From: Arenimonas metalli CF5-1
Lineage (GTDB): Bacteria; Pseudomonadota; Gammaproteobacteria; Xanthomonadales; Xanthomonadaceae
Length of the DNA stretch: 64,000 bases
Direction of reading: 5' to 3'
NCBI RefSeq assembly: GCF_000747155.1
Contig: NZ_AVCK01000011.1
Location: 62,001-126,000, forward strand
Numbering within the stretch: position 1 is the first letter of the stretch; each line of letters starts with the position of its first letter. The notes below the pieces were generated by a model that saw nothing but the letters and a program-made list of their open reading frames with translations, was not told where the DNA came from and did no database searches. Shown piece by piece: positions 43,372-52,362 of the stretch. The position numbers and the translations under genes are program-made.

Positions 43372-45192
43372 TCAGGCGGTCTCGGCGTCGCGAAGCGCCG
43401 CCAGCACCTGCTCGCCGTAGCGCTCGAGCTTGGCGGCGCCGACGCCGCTGACCTGGCCCAGCGCGTCCAGCGTGCCCGGGCGGCGCTCGGCGATGGCACG
43501 CAGGGTGGCGTCGTGGAAGATCACGTAGGCGGGCACCGATTGTTCGCGCGCCAGCTCGGCGCGCAGCTGGCGCAGGGCTTCGAAAACGGGCTGGTCGGCG
43601 GCATCCAGGGACATCGGGGCCGGTGCGCCGCCGCCGCGTGCCGCACGGGCGCCCTTCTCGCGCTTGCGCACGGACTCCTCGCGCAGGTGCACCGACTGCC
43701 CGCCCTTGAGCACGGGCCGGCTGGCGTCGGTCAGGCGCAGGCTGCCGTGGCCCTCGACGTCCACTTCCAGCAGGCCCATCGCCACCAGCTGGCGGAACAC
43801 GCCCTTCCACTGCCGCGCGTCGAGCTCGGTGCCGATGCCGTAGGTGCTGAGCTGGTCATGGCCGAGCTGCCGGATGCGGTCGTTCTCCGAGCCGGTGAGC
43901 ACGTCGACCAGATGGGTGACGCCGAAGCGCTGGCCGGTGCGGTAGACGCAGGACATGGCCTTCTGCGCGGCGACGGTGGCGTCCCAGGTGCGCGGCGGCT
44001 CGAGGCAGTTGTCGCAGTTGCCGCAGGCGCGCGGGTAATCCTCGCCGAAGGCGGCCAGCAGGGTCTGGCGACGGCAGCGGGTGGATTCGCAGTAGCCCAG
44101 CAGCACGTCGAGCTTGCGGCGCTCGAGCCAGCGGCGCTCCTCGCCGGCCTCGGAGTTCTCGATCATCTGGCGCAGCATCACCATGTCGCCCAGGCCATAG
44201 CAGAGCCAGGCCTCGGCGGGCTCGCCGTCGCGGCCGGCGCGGCCGGTTTCCTGGTAGTAGCCCTCGAGCGACTTGGGCAGGTCGAGGTGGGCCACGAAGC
44301 GCACGTCGGGCTTGTCGATGCCCATGCCAAAAGCGATCGTGGCGCACATCACCACGCCGTCCTCGCGCAGGAAGCGGCGCTGGTTGGCGGCGCGCACGCC
44401 CGCGTCGAGGCCGGCATGGTAGGGCAGGGCGGTGAGGCCCTGCGCAGACAGGTATTCGGCGGTTTCCTCGACCTTGCGGCGCGAGAGGCAGTAGACGATG
44501 CCGGCGTCGCCGCGGTGCGCGGCCAGGAAATCAAGCAGCTGCCGCCGGGCGTTGTCCTTGAGCTGCACCCGGTAGCGGATGTTGGGCCGGTCGAAGGAGG
44601 TGATGAACTGGCGCGCCTCGTCCAGCCCCAGCCGCTCGGCGATCTCGCGCCGGGTGGGCGCGTCGGCGGTGGCGGTGAGGGCGATGCGCGGCACCTGCGG
44701 CCAGCGCTCGTGCAGCAGGTTGAGCTCGCGGTACTCGGGGCGGAAGTCGTGGCCCCACTGCGAGACGCAGTGCGCCTCGTCGATCGCGAACAGGGCGACG
44801 TGGGTGCGTTCGAGCAGGCGCAGGAAACGGTCGGTGAGCAGGCGCTCGGGCGCGACGTAGAGCAGGTCGAGGTCGCCGGCCAGCAGCCGCGCCTCGACCG
44901 CGGCGGCGGCCTCGCCCGACAGCGAGGAGTTGAGGTAGGCGGCGCGGACGCCCAGCTGCTCCAGCGCCTCCACCTGGTCCTGCATCAGCGCGATCAGGGG
45001 CGAGACGACGATGCCGGTGCCCTCGCGCAGCAGCGCCGGCACCTGGTAGCACAGGGACTTGCCGGCGCCGGTGGGCATCAGCACCAGGCAGTCGTTGCCG
45101 GCGACCAGGTGCTCGACCACCGCGGCCTGCTCGCCGCGGAAGTCGGCGTAGCCAAACACGCGGCGGAGCAATTCACGGGCAGGGGTCGTCAT
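43372..45192 (-). CDS. recQ: ATP-dependent DNA helicase RecQ
   Basis: RecQ unwinds DNA 3' to 5' in recombination and fork repair. The 606 residues contain LMPTGAGKSLCYQVPAL (Walker A), FAIDEAHCVSQWGHDFRPEY (DEAH and aromatic-rich loop) and QETGRAGRDGEPAEAW (motif VI). The zinc-binding cysteines are in CESTRC and CGNCDNC. A winged-helix domain and a C-terminal HRDC domain (VFEALRQLRAELAREQSVPAY) follow. The length matches E. coli. TAAACT lies about 7 bp before the start codon, so the leader would be very short. Confidence 0.97.
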   Translation of the reverse strand: MTTPARELLRRVFGYADFRGEQAAVVEHLVAGNDCLVLMPTGAGKSLCYQVPALLREGTGIVVSPLIALMQDQVEALEQLGVRAAYLNSSLSGEAAAAVEARLLAGDLDLLYVAPERLLTDRFLRLLERTHVALFAIDEAHCVSQWGHDFRPEYRELNLLHERWPQVPRIALTATADAPTRREIAERLGLDEARQFITSFDRPNIRYRVQLKDNARRQLLDFLAAHRGDAGIVYCLSRRKVEETAEYLSAQGLTALPYHAGLDAGVRAANQRRFLREDGVVMCATIAFGMGIDKPDVRFVAHLDLPKSLEGYYQETGRAGRDGEPAEAWLCYGLGDMVMLRQMIENSEAGEERRWLERRKLDVLLGYCESTRCRRQTLLAAFGEDYPRACGNCDNCLEPPRTWDATVAAQKAMSCVYRTGQRFGVTHLVDVLTGSENDRIRQLGHDQLSTYGIGTELDARQWKGVFRQLVAMGLLEVDVEGHGSLRLTDASRPVLKGGQSVHLREESVRKREKGARAARGGGAPAPMSLDAADQPVFEALRQLRAELAREQSVPAYVIFHDATLRAIAERRPGTLDALGQVSGVGAAKLERYGEQVLAALRDAETA

Positions 45193-45277
45193 GGCGACAG
45201 TTTACCGGCCCCGGACGTGGACGCGGCGGCAGGTTGCCCCGCCGCCGCCTCGGAAAACCGCCCGCCGGGGCCTGCGC

Positions 45278-45790
45278 TTACTCGAGCAGCGAGCGCAGCA
45301 TCCAGGCGTTCTTCTCGTGCACCTGCAGGCGCTGGGTGGCCAGGTCGACCGAGGGGTCGTCGCCGGCGCCGTCGGCGGTCTTGATCACCTTTCGCGCGGT
45401 GCGGCAGACGGCTTCGTTGCCGACCACCAGCTGGCGGACCATTTCACGCCAGTCCAGCGCGCCGGGCGCTTGTTCTTCCTTAATGCTCGAGAGCTGCACG
45501 AATTCGGCATAGGAACCCGGCGCCATGTAGCCGAGGGCGCGGATGCGCTCGGCGATCTCGTCCAGCGCGGTCCATTCCTCGGTGTACTGGGTCATGAACA
45601 TGGTGTGCAGGGTGTTGAACATCGGCCCCGTCACGTTCCAGTGGAAATTGTGGGTCTTGAGGTAAAGCGTGTAGCTGTCGGCCAGGAAGTGCGAGAGGTC
45701 ACCGGCGATCTTCTTGCGGTCCTTCTCGCCGATGCCGATGTCGATCTTCGGCGCGCCGGACGTTGCCTCTGCGGGTTTCTTGGAAGCCAT
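45278..45790 (-). CDS. dps: Dps/starvation-inducible ferritin-like protein
   Basis: Dps forms dodecamers that oxidise and store iron and protect DNA. The 170-residue protein has the ferroxidase signature shared between subunits: His in YLKTHNFHWNVTG and the acidic residues in YTEEWTALDEIAERIRALG. The N-terminal tail is Lys/Ala-rich (MASKKPAEATSGAP), which in some Dps proteins binds DNA. The ribosome binding site AAGGAGG is the strongest in the window, about 7 bp before the ATG. TAGTAT (complement of 45821-45826) may be the -10 element. It is divergent from hrpA. Confidence 0.95.
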   Translation of the reverse strand: MASKKPAEATSGAPKIDIGIGEKDRKKIAGDLSHFLADSYTLYLKTHNFHWNVTGPMFNTLHTMFMTQYTEEWTALDEIAERIRALGYMAPGSYAEFVQLSSIKEEQAPGALDWREMVRQLVVGNEAVCRTARKVIKTADGAGDDPSVDLATQRLQVHEKNAWMLRSLLE

Positions 45791-45883
45791 GGCTTTCCTC
45801 CTTCGCTTTTGGACCCGCCCATACTACGCCAGCACGGGTTTAGCGCGGATGAACCGGGGCCGTGGCCGCTACAATACACGGCC

Positions 45884-48800
45884 ATGACGCCCGCCGCGCC
45901 GCCCATTCCCGCCTTCCCCGACCACGCCGCGCTCACGCGCGACCGCGGGCGGCTGCTGCGCCTGCTGGGGCAGTGGCGCAAGGCGCCCGACGACGCTGCG
46001 CGTCGCGCCGCCTACGAGCAGGCGTTGGCCGCGTCCGTCGCCGCGCGCGAACAGCGCGACACGCAGGCGCCCACGCCGACCTTCGACGACAGCCTGCCGG
46101 TGGCGCGCGAGGCGGACACGCTGGTGGCGCTGATCCGCAAGCATCCGGTGGTGGTGGTCGCCGGCGAGACCGGTTCGGGCAAGACCACCCAGCTGCCCAA
46201 GATCTGCCTGGCCGCGGGCCGCGGCCGCGCCGGCATGATCGGCTGCACCCAGCCGCGCCGCATCGCCGCCCGCGCCGTCGCACGGCGCGTGGCCGAGGAG
46301 CTGCAGTCGCCGATGGGCGGCGCGGTCGGTTACCAGGTGCGCTTCACCGAGAACGTGGGCGACAACACCTTCGTCAAGTTCATGACCGACGGCATCCTGC
46401 TGGCCGAGATCCAGTCCGACCGCTGGCTGTCGAAGTACGACACGATCATCGTCGACGAGGCGCATGAGCGCAGCCTCAACATCGACTTCCTGCTGGGTTA
46501 CCTGAAGCAGCTGGTGCGCAAGCGGCCGGACCTGAAGCTGGTGATCACCTCGGCCACCATCGACACCGAGCGCTTCGCGAAGCATTTCGACGGGGCGCCG
46601 GTGGTGAGCGTGGAGGGGCGGAGTTTCCCGGTCGAGGTCCGTTACCGGCCCGATGATGCATCGGAGGAAAAGTCGTACCAGGTTCATTTTTCCGGAGAAG
46701 ATCGCGCTTCGAAGCCGGGTCAGGCCCGGAAAAATGAACCTGGTACGGCTTCCCCGGCTTCTCGCGAGGCGCGCCCTCTCGCGGAGGCCATCGTCGCGGC
46801 GGCGGACGAAATCACCCGCGAAGACCCGCAGGGCGACGTGCTCGTCTTCCTGCCCGGCGAGCGCGAGATCCGCGATGCCCACGCGGCGCTGAACCGCCGC
46901 AAGTACCGCAGCACCGAAGTGATCCCGCTGTACGCGCGGCTGTCGGTGAAGGACCAGGACAAGGTCTTCAACCCCGGGCCGGGACGGCGCATCGTGCTGG
47001 CCACCAACGTCGCCGAGACCTCGCTGACGGTGCCGCGCATCCGCTACGTGATCGACCCCGGCGTGGCGCGCGTGAAGCGCTACAGCCCGCGCGGCAAGCT
47101 CGACCGCCTGCACATCGAGCCGGTGAGCCAGGCCAGCGCCGACCAGCGCAAGGGCCGCTGCGGCCGCATCGCCGCGGGCATCTGCTACCGGCTGTACTCG
47201 CAGGACGATTTCGAAAGTCGCCCGCGCTACACCGATCCGGAGATCCTGCGCGCCTCGCTGGCGGGCGTGATCCTGCGCATGCTGACGCTGGGCCTGGGCC
47301 GGGTGGAGGACTTCCCCTTCATCGACGCGCCCGATTCGCGCGCGATCGCCGACGGCTGGCAGACGCTGCTCGAGCTGGGCGCGGTGGACGAGCAGCGCCA
47401 GCTCACGGCGATCGGCCGCCAGATGGCGCGCCTGCCGGTGGACGTGAAGCTGGCGCGCATGCTGGTGGCCGCGCAGGCGCTGGGCTGCCTGCCGGACATG
47501 ACCGTGATCACGTCCTTCCTCGGCATCCAGGACCCGCGCGAGCGTCCCGCCGACGCGCGCGAGAAAGCCGACAACGCGCATGCCGAATTCACGGATCCGA
47601 ACTCCGAGTTCGTCGGGATCCTGAAGCTCTGGGAAGCGCACCACGCGGCCCACGAGGACCTGACGCAGTCGAAGCTGCGCGACTGGTGCGAACGCCGCTA
47701 CCTCGCCTTCCTGCGCATGCGCGAGTGGCGGGAGCTGCATCGCCAGCTCTTGCTGGCCTGCGAGGAGCTGTGGCCGGATGCCACGAATCAAAAGACGTAC
47801 CAGGTTCATTTTTCCGGAGGGGAGACCGGCAGTGGCCAGGATCGACTCCGGAAAAATGAACCTGGTACGGCTTCTCGCGAAGCGAATCAAAATTTGCATC
47901 GGGCGTTGATCGCGGGCTTGCCGACCCAGATTGGCCACCGCAGCGAGAAGGGGCTTTACGACGCACCGCGACAGCGCAAGTTCTCGCTGTTCCCGGGCTC
48001 GTCGCTAAGCAAGCTGCCGCCGGGCAGGAGCCCAAGTGCCCCGAAGGCCATGGATGGCCGGGAGGGGCCTCCGGCTTGGGTGCTGGTCGCGACCTTGCTC
48101 GACACCCAGAAGGTCTGGGGCATGACCGCCGCGCGCATCGAACCCGACTGGGTGATCGCCGAGCTGCCGCACCTGCTCGCGCGCAAGCACTTCGACCCGC
48201 ACTGGTCGCGGCGCCAGGGCCGCGTCATCGGCAGCGAGCAGGTGTCGCTGTTCGGCCTGGTACTGGCGCCGAAGAAGCCGGTGCACTACGGCGGCCTGTA
48301 CCCGGCCGAATCGCGCGAGATCTTCGTGCGCCAGGGCCTGGTGCCGGGCGAGGTGGACACCCGCAGCCCCTTCCTCAAGCGCAACCTCGCCACGCTCGGG
48401 AAGGCGCGCGAAGAGGAGGCCAAGCTGCGCCGCGCCGGCCTGGTCGCCGACGAGGACTGGCAGGCGCGCTGGTACCTCGACCGCCTGCCGCCGGAGCTCA
48501 ATTCGGTCGCCGGCCTCGACAGCTGGTACGGCAAGCTGCCGCCCGAACAGAAGAAGTCGCTCGAGTGGTCGCTGGCCGACCTGCTGCCGGGCGAGGGCAG
48601 CGAGGCCGAACGCTTCCCGAAGTACTTCGCGCTCGGCGACGCCCGCCTTGCGCTGCACTACCGCTTCGAGCCCGGCCACGCCGAGGACGGCGTCACCCTC
48701 GACCTGCCGCTGCACCTGCTGATGGCGCTCGACCCGACGCGCCTGGGCTGGCTCGTGCCCGGCCTCGTCGAGGAAAAGGCCACGGCCCTGATCCGCGGCC

Positions 48801-49996
48801 TGCCCAAGGCGCTGCGCCGCAACTACGTGCCCGCGCCGGATTTCGCCCGCGCCTTCGCCGAGGCGCACCCGAAGCCCGAGGCCGACAGCCTGCCCGGCAG
48901 CCTCGCGCGCTTCCTCACCCGCGCCACCGGCGCGCCGGTCGCGGCGCTGGATTTCGACGAAGCCGCGCTCGAGCCCCACCTGCGCATGAACCTGCGCCTG
49001 GCCGAACGCGACGGCCGCGTGCTGGCGCAGTCGCGGGACCTGGCGGAACTGCGCGCGCGCTTCGGCAGCGACGCCGAGCGCGCCTTCGCCGAGCGCGCGG
49101 GCGAAGACCTCGCGCGCGACGGCCTCACGACCTTCCCCGACACGCCGGTGCCGCGCGAAGTGCCCGGCGCCGCCGGCGTGCCGGCCTACCCGGCGCTGGT
49201 GGACCAGGGCGAGACCGTCGCGCTCAGCGTCTTCGCCGATCCGCACGAGGCCGCGCGCGAACACGACGCCGGCGTCCGCCGCCTGGCCGCGCTGGCGCTG
49301 GCCGACAAGTTGCGCCAGGCCCGCAAGCAGCTGCCGGTGTCGCCCAAGCTGGCGCTGCTCTACGCCGCCATCGAAGGCTTCACCCAGGCCCCGGGCCAGG
49401 CGCCCGCGCACGAGCACCTTCGCACCGACCTGGCCCAGGCCGCGCTCAATGCCGTGCTCGAAGGCGACTTCGCCGACGTGCGCGATGCCGACGCTTTCCG
49501 CCGCTTGCTCGACACGGCCGGCAAGCGCCTGTTCGCCGAGGCCATGGCGCGGCTGCAGCTGGCCGAAGCGATCCTCGGCGGTGTCGCCGAAATCAAGCCG
49601 CGGCTGGAGTCGCCCCTGCTCGGCTGGGCGAGCGGCAACCTCGACGATCTCAAGGCGCAGCTGGCGGGTTTGGTGCCGCCGGGCTTCCTGCGCGACACGC
49701 CCGCGGGCCTGCTGGCCGACTACCCGCGCTACCTCAAGGCCCTGTCGCTGCGGGCCGAGCGCGCCCTGCGCGACCCGCAGCGCGACCAGGCCCGCATGCT
49801 CGAGCTCAAGCCCTTCCACGATGCGCTGCTGCAGGCACGGAAGACCGGCCGTGCGCAGGAGCCCGGCTGGCAGGAGCTGCGCTGGGACCTCGAGGAACTG
49901 CGCGTCTCGGTGTTCGCGCAGGAGCTGGGCACCAAGCGCCAGGTCTCCGCCAAGCGCCTCGCGCGCCAGCTCGAGGCGCTTACTCGACCCGCCTGA
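45884..49996 (+). CDS. hrpA: ATP-dependent RNA helicase HrpA with three in-frame palindromic insertions
   Basis: HrpA is a DEAH-box RNA helicase. It has 1370 residues, compared with 1300 in E. coli. Motifs are Walker A AGETGSGKTTQLPK, DEAH in VDEAHERSLN, SAT in VITSATIDTERF and QRKGRCGRIAAG (motif VI), then the HA2/OB region and the long DUF3418 C-terminal domain. Three stretches absent from typical HrpA are coded by palindromes: about residues 263-289 (with YQVHFSG and NEPGT), about 636-665 (again YQVHFSG and NEPGT) and about 714-732 (GRSPSAPKAMDGREGPP). Removing them leaves about 1295 residues. The frame is intact throughout. TACAAT at 45870-45875 lies 8 bp before the ATG, so the mRNA may be almost leaderless. 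Confidence 0.95.
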   Translation: MTPAAPPIPAFPDHAALTRDRGRLLRLLGQWRKAPDDAARRAAYEQALAASVAAREQRDTQAPTPTFDDSLPVAREADTLVALIRKHPVVVVAGETGSGKTTQLPKICLAAGRGRAGMIGCTQPRRIAARAVARRVAEELQSPMGGAVGYQVRFTENVGDNTFVKFMTDGILLAEIQSDRWLSKYDTIIVDEAHERSLNIDFLLGYLKQLVRKRPDLKLVITSATIDTERFAKHFDGAPVVSVEGRSFPVEVRYRPDDASEEKSYQVHFSGEDRASKPGQARKNEPGTASPASREARPLAEAIVAAADEITREDPQGDVLVFLPGEREIRDAHAALNRRKYRSTEVIPLYARLSVKDQDKVFNPGPGRRIVLATNVAETSLTVPRIRYVIDPGVARVKRYSPRGKLDRLHIEPVSQASADQRKGRCGRIAAGICYRLYSQDDFESRPRYTDPEILRASLAGVILRMLTLGLGRVEDFPFIDAPDSRAIADGWQTLLELGAVDEQRQLTAIGRQMARLPVDVKLARMLVAAQALGCLPDMTVITSFLGIQDPRERPADAREKADNAHAEFTDPNSEFVGILKLWEAHHAAHEDLTQSKLRDWCERRYLAFLRMREWRELHRQLLLACEELWPDATNQKTYQVHFSGGETGSGQDRLRKNEPGTASREANQNLHRALIAGLPTQIGHRSEKGLYDAPRQRKFSLFPGSSLSKLPPGRSPSAPKAMDGREGPPAWVLVATLLDTQKVWGMTAARIEPDWVIAELPHLLARKHFDPHWSRRQGRVIGSEQVSLFGLVLAPKKPVHYGGLYPAESREIFVRQGLVPGEVDTRSPFLKRNLATLGKAREEEAKLRRAGLVADEDWQARWYLDRLPPELNSVAGLDSWYGKLPPEQKKSLEWSLADLLPGEGSEAERFPKYFALGDARLALHYRFEPGHAEDGVTLDLPLHLLMALDPTRLGWLVPGLVEEKATALIRGLPKALRRNYVPAPDFARAFAEAHPKPEADSLPGSLARFLTRATGAPVAALDFDEAALEPHLRMNLRLAERDGRVLAQSRDLAELRARFGSDAERAFAERAGEDLARDGLTTFPDTPVPREVPGAAGVPAYPALVDQGETVALSVFADPHEAAREHDAGVRRLAALALADKLRQARKQLPVSPKLALLYAAIEGFTQAPGQAPAHEHLRTDLAQAALNAVLEGDFADVRDADAFRRLLDTAGKRLFAEAMARLQLAEAILGGVAEIKPRLESPLLGWASGNLDDLKAQLAGLVPPGFLRDTPAGLLADYPRYLKALSLRAERALRDPQRDQARMLELKPFHDALLQARKTGRAQEPGWQELRWDLEELRVSVFAQELGTKRQVSAKRLARQLEALTRPA
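46675..46746. repeat. Palindromic repeat, family C copy 1, inside hrpA
   Basis: Arms 46675-46695 and 46726-46746 (GTACCAGGTTCATTTTTCC onward and its complement) match perfectly over 21 bp around a 30-base loop. The right arm is readable in only two of three frames because one frame contains TGA. It is translated within HrpA between the first and second RecA-like domains. Confidence 0.95.
47796..47869. repeat. Palindromic repeat, family C copy 2, inside hrpA
   Basis: The same arms as copy 1, here perfect over 24 bp (47796-47819 and 47846-47869), surround a 26-base loop of different sequence. It is read in the same frame as copy 1, again giving YQVHFSG and KNEPGT. It lies just before LHRALIAGLPTQIG in the HA2/OB region. 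Confidence 0.95.
48031..48080. repeat. Imperfect palindrome, family D, inside hrpA
   Basis: CCCAAG (48031-48036) pairs with CTTGGG (48075-48080), CCCC with GGGG, and the centre GGCCATGGATGGCC is a perfect inverted repeat. The translated part (about GRSPSAPKAMDGREGPP) splits the usual HrpA segment between KLPP and AWVLVATLLDTQKVW. Bulges on both sides make the structure less regular than families A to C. Confidence 0.75.
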
Positions 49997-50133
49997 CCTT
50001 GGCGCGGGCGTTGTAGCCCTCGATCCGCAGGCTCCACGAACCGAAGGCCGCCGGCAGGCAAGCAGGAAGGGCAGGCGCATGGCGTGGCTTCCGTAGCTGG
50101 TTAGACTGGGCGGGACTCCTCCGGATTCTAGCC

Positions 50134-52257
50134 TTGACGCCTCCCCGCGCCACGCCCCGCCTCCACGACTGGTTCGCCGGCCACGCCGCCCACGCCCCGC
50201 TGCTGGCGGCGCTAAGGGACGCGGCCGCCGCATTGCCGCGCGCGCCCGAGGAAACCCTGGCCGTCCACGTGCTCGCCGTGCTGCAGCCGCTGCGCGCCGA
50301 TCCGGAGGTGCTGGCGGCCGCGGCGCTGCACCTGTGGCCCGCGCTGCGCGCCGCCGTCGCGCCCGAGGCGCTGGGCCCGCGCCTGCCGCCGCTGCTCGAA
50401 GGCCTGGCCGCCGCCGACCAGGTGCGCGCGCTGCACCACCAGCGCCAGGGCAAGGGCAGCGCCGAAGGCCTGCGCCGCCTGCTGCTGGCCCTGGTGCGCG
50501 ACCTTCGCGCGGTGCTGGTGCTGCTGGCGATCCAGCTGGTGCGCCTGCGCGAAGCCGGCACGCTCGAGCACGAAGCGCGCCATGCGCTGGCCGAGCTCAC
50601 CGCCGACATCTACGCGCCGCTCGCGAACCGGCTCGGCATCTGGCAGCTCAAGTGGGAGCTCGAGGATCTCGCCTTCCGCTGGCTTCAGCCCGAGACCTAC
50701 CAGCGCATCGCCCGCCTGCTCGACGAGAAGCGCGGCGACCGCGAGCGCTTCATCGAGGACGCGATGGCGCGCATCCGCGCCGCGCTGGCCGAGGCCGGCA
50801 TCACCGCCGACGTCGCCGGCCGCCCCAAGCACATCTACAGCATCTGGAAGAAGATGCAGCGCAAGGGCGTGCCCTTTAGCGAGCTCTACGACATCCGCGC
50901 GGTGCGCGTGCTGGTGGACGACATCCCCGGTTGCTATGCCGCGCTCGGCCTGGTGCACCAGCTCTGGCCGTCGATCCCGTCCGAATTCGACGATTACATC
51001 GCGCACCCGAAGGGCAACGACTACCGCTCGCTGCACACCGCGGTGATCGGCCCCGGCGGCCGCACGCTGGAAGTGCAGATCCGCACCCACCAGATGCACG
51101 AGCACGCCGAACTCGGCGTCGCCGCGCACTGGCGCTACAAGGAGGGCGGCGGCGCCGACGCCAGCTTCGAGCGCAAGGTCGCGTGGATGCGCCAGCTGCT
51201 CGAGGCCCGCGACGAGGGCGAAGACGCCTTGCTCGCCGGCTTCTCGACCGAGCTCGTGGAGGACCGCGTCTACGTGCTCACGCCGCGCGGCGAAGTGATC
51301 GACCTGCCGCGCGGCGCCACCGTGCTCGATTTCGCCTACGCCGTGCACACCGAGGTCGGCCACCGCTGCCGCGGCGCCAAGGTCAACGGCCGCATCGTGC
51401 CGCTCGACCACGCGCCGGCCACCGGCGACCGCGTCGAGATCCTCACCGCCAAGACCGCCGAACCGCGCCGCGACTGGCTGATGGCCAGCCATGCCTTCCT
51501 CGCCACCAGCCGCGCCCGCGACAAGGTCCGCGCCTGGTTCCACCGCATCGACCGCAGCCGCAACCTGCAGGCCGGCAAGGAGCTGCTGGAGAAGGAGCTG
51601 CGCCGCGTCGCCATGATGCAGGCCGACCTGGCGCCGGTGCTGGCGAAGTTCCGGCTCGATAGCGTGGACGACCTGCACCTGGCGCTGGCGCTGGGCGACC
51701 TCGGCCCGAGCCAGGTCAGCCGCGCGCTGCACGACCACGCGCAGGCGCAGAAGGCGCCGCCGGAGCCCGCCGCACTGGTGTCGCGGCGCACGCAGGCGCC
51801 GATCGGCAAGGCGCCGTTCACCGTGGAGGGCGTGGGCAACCTGCTCAGCCAGATCGCGCGCTGCTGCCAGCCGGTGCCGGGCGATCCGATCGTGGGCTAC
51901 CTCACGCGCGGGCGCGGCGTCAGCATCCATCGCGAGGGTTGCCCGGCAGCGCAGCGCCTGCTGGCGCGGCAGCCCGATCGCTTCCTGCCGGTGGAGTGGG
52001 GCGGTGCGCGCGCTTCCAGCTACGAAGTCGACATCGTGCTGCACGCCTTCGACCGCAAGTGGCTGCTCAAGGACCTCACGAATGTGATCGCGCAGCTGGG
52101 CGTGAACATCCTGGGCATCCAGTCGCGCGTCGATGAATCGCAGGGCCTGGCCGAACTGCGGCTGGCCGTGCGCGTGGCCGACTTCGGCCAGCTCAGCGAG
52201 GTGCTGGGCCGCCTCAGCGCCATCCCGGGCGTGCAGGACGCCCGCCGCGTCGGCTGA
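50134..52257 (+). CDS. relA: GTP pyrophosphokinase RelA
   Basis: RelA makes (p)ppGpp on stalled ribosomes and so starts the stringent response. The 707-residue frame starts at a TTG. The HD hydrolase region lacks the metal-binding HD pair (ALVRDLRAVLVLLAIQL), as in RelA and unlike SpoT. The synthetase domain is intact, with YDIRAVRVLVDD, HPKGNDYRSLHTAVIGPGG and VQIRTHQMHEHAELGVAAHW. TGS, zinc-finger/conserved-cysteine (IARCCQPVPGD) and ACT domains follow. The true start is uncertain, as no strong ribosome binding site is seen before the TTG. TAGACT at 50102-50107 may be the -10 element. Confidence 0.93.
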   Translation: MTPPRATPRLHDWFAGHAAHAPLLAALRDAAAALPRAPEETLAVHVLAVLQPLRADPEVLAAAALHLWPALRAAVAPEALGPRLPPLLEGLAAADQVRALHHQRQGKGSAEGLRRLLLALVRDLRAVLVLLAIQLVRLREAGTLEHEARHALAELTADIYAPLANRLGIWQLKWELEDLAFRWLQPETYQRIARLLDEKRGDRERFIEDAMARIRAALAEAGITADVAGRPKHIYSIWKKMQRKGVPFSELYDIRAVRVLVDDIPGCYAALGLVHQLWPSIPSEFDDYIAHPKGNDYRSLHTAVIGPGGRTLEVQIRTHQMHEHAELGVAAHWRYKEGGGADASFERKVAWMRQLLEARDEGEDALLAGFSTELVEDRVYVLTPRGEVIDLPRGATVLDFAYAVHTEVGHRCRGAKVNGRIVPLDHAPATGDRVEILTAKTAEPRRDWLMASHAFLATSRARDKVRAWFHRIDRSRNLQAGKELLEKELRRVAMMQADLAPVLAKFRLDSVDDLHLALALGDLGPSQVSRALHDHAQAQKAPPEPAALVSRRTQAPIGKAPFTVEGVGNLLSQIARCCQPVPGDPIVGYLTRGRGVSIHREGCPAAQRLLARQPDRFLPVEWGGARASSYEVDIVLHAFDRKWLLKDLTNVIAQLGVNILGIQSRVDESQGLAELRLAVRVADFGQLSEVLGRLSAIPGVQDARRVG

Positions 52258-52276
52258 CCCGCGCCCGCCGCAAACC

Positions 52277-52301
52277 GGGGTCAAGTTTCAAACCTGACCC
52301 C
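52277..52301. repeat. Short palindrome related to family B after relA
   Basis: GGGGTCAAGTTT (52277-52288) and AAACCTGACCCC (52290-52301) pair with one mismatch around a single C. The outer GGGGTCA is that of family B, but the arms are much shorter. It lies 20 bp after the relA stop. Confidence 0.6.
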
Positions 52302-52362
52302 GCTCCGGGTTGGCGTTCAGGAAGCGCTGCTATCCTGCCGGCATGACGAAGCCAACGACGCC

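Noticed and set aside
46660-48080. hrpA as a pseudogene broken by insertions
   Set aside because: All three insertions keep the frame, no internal stop occurs, and every helicase motif and the C-terminal domain are intact.
50134-52257. Annotation as spoT
   Set aside because: The HD metal-binding residues are missing from the hydrolase region, and the synthetase region is closer to RelA. A bifunctional enzyme is therefore unlikely.
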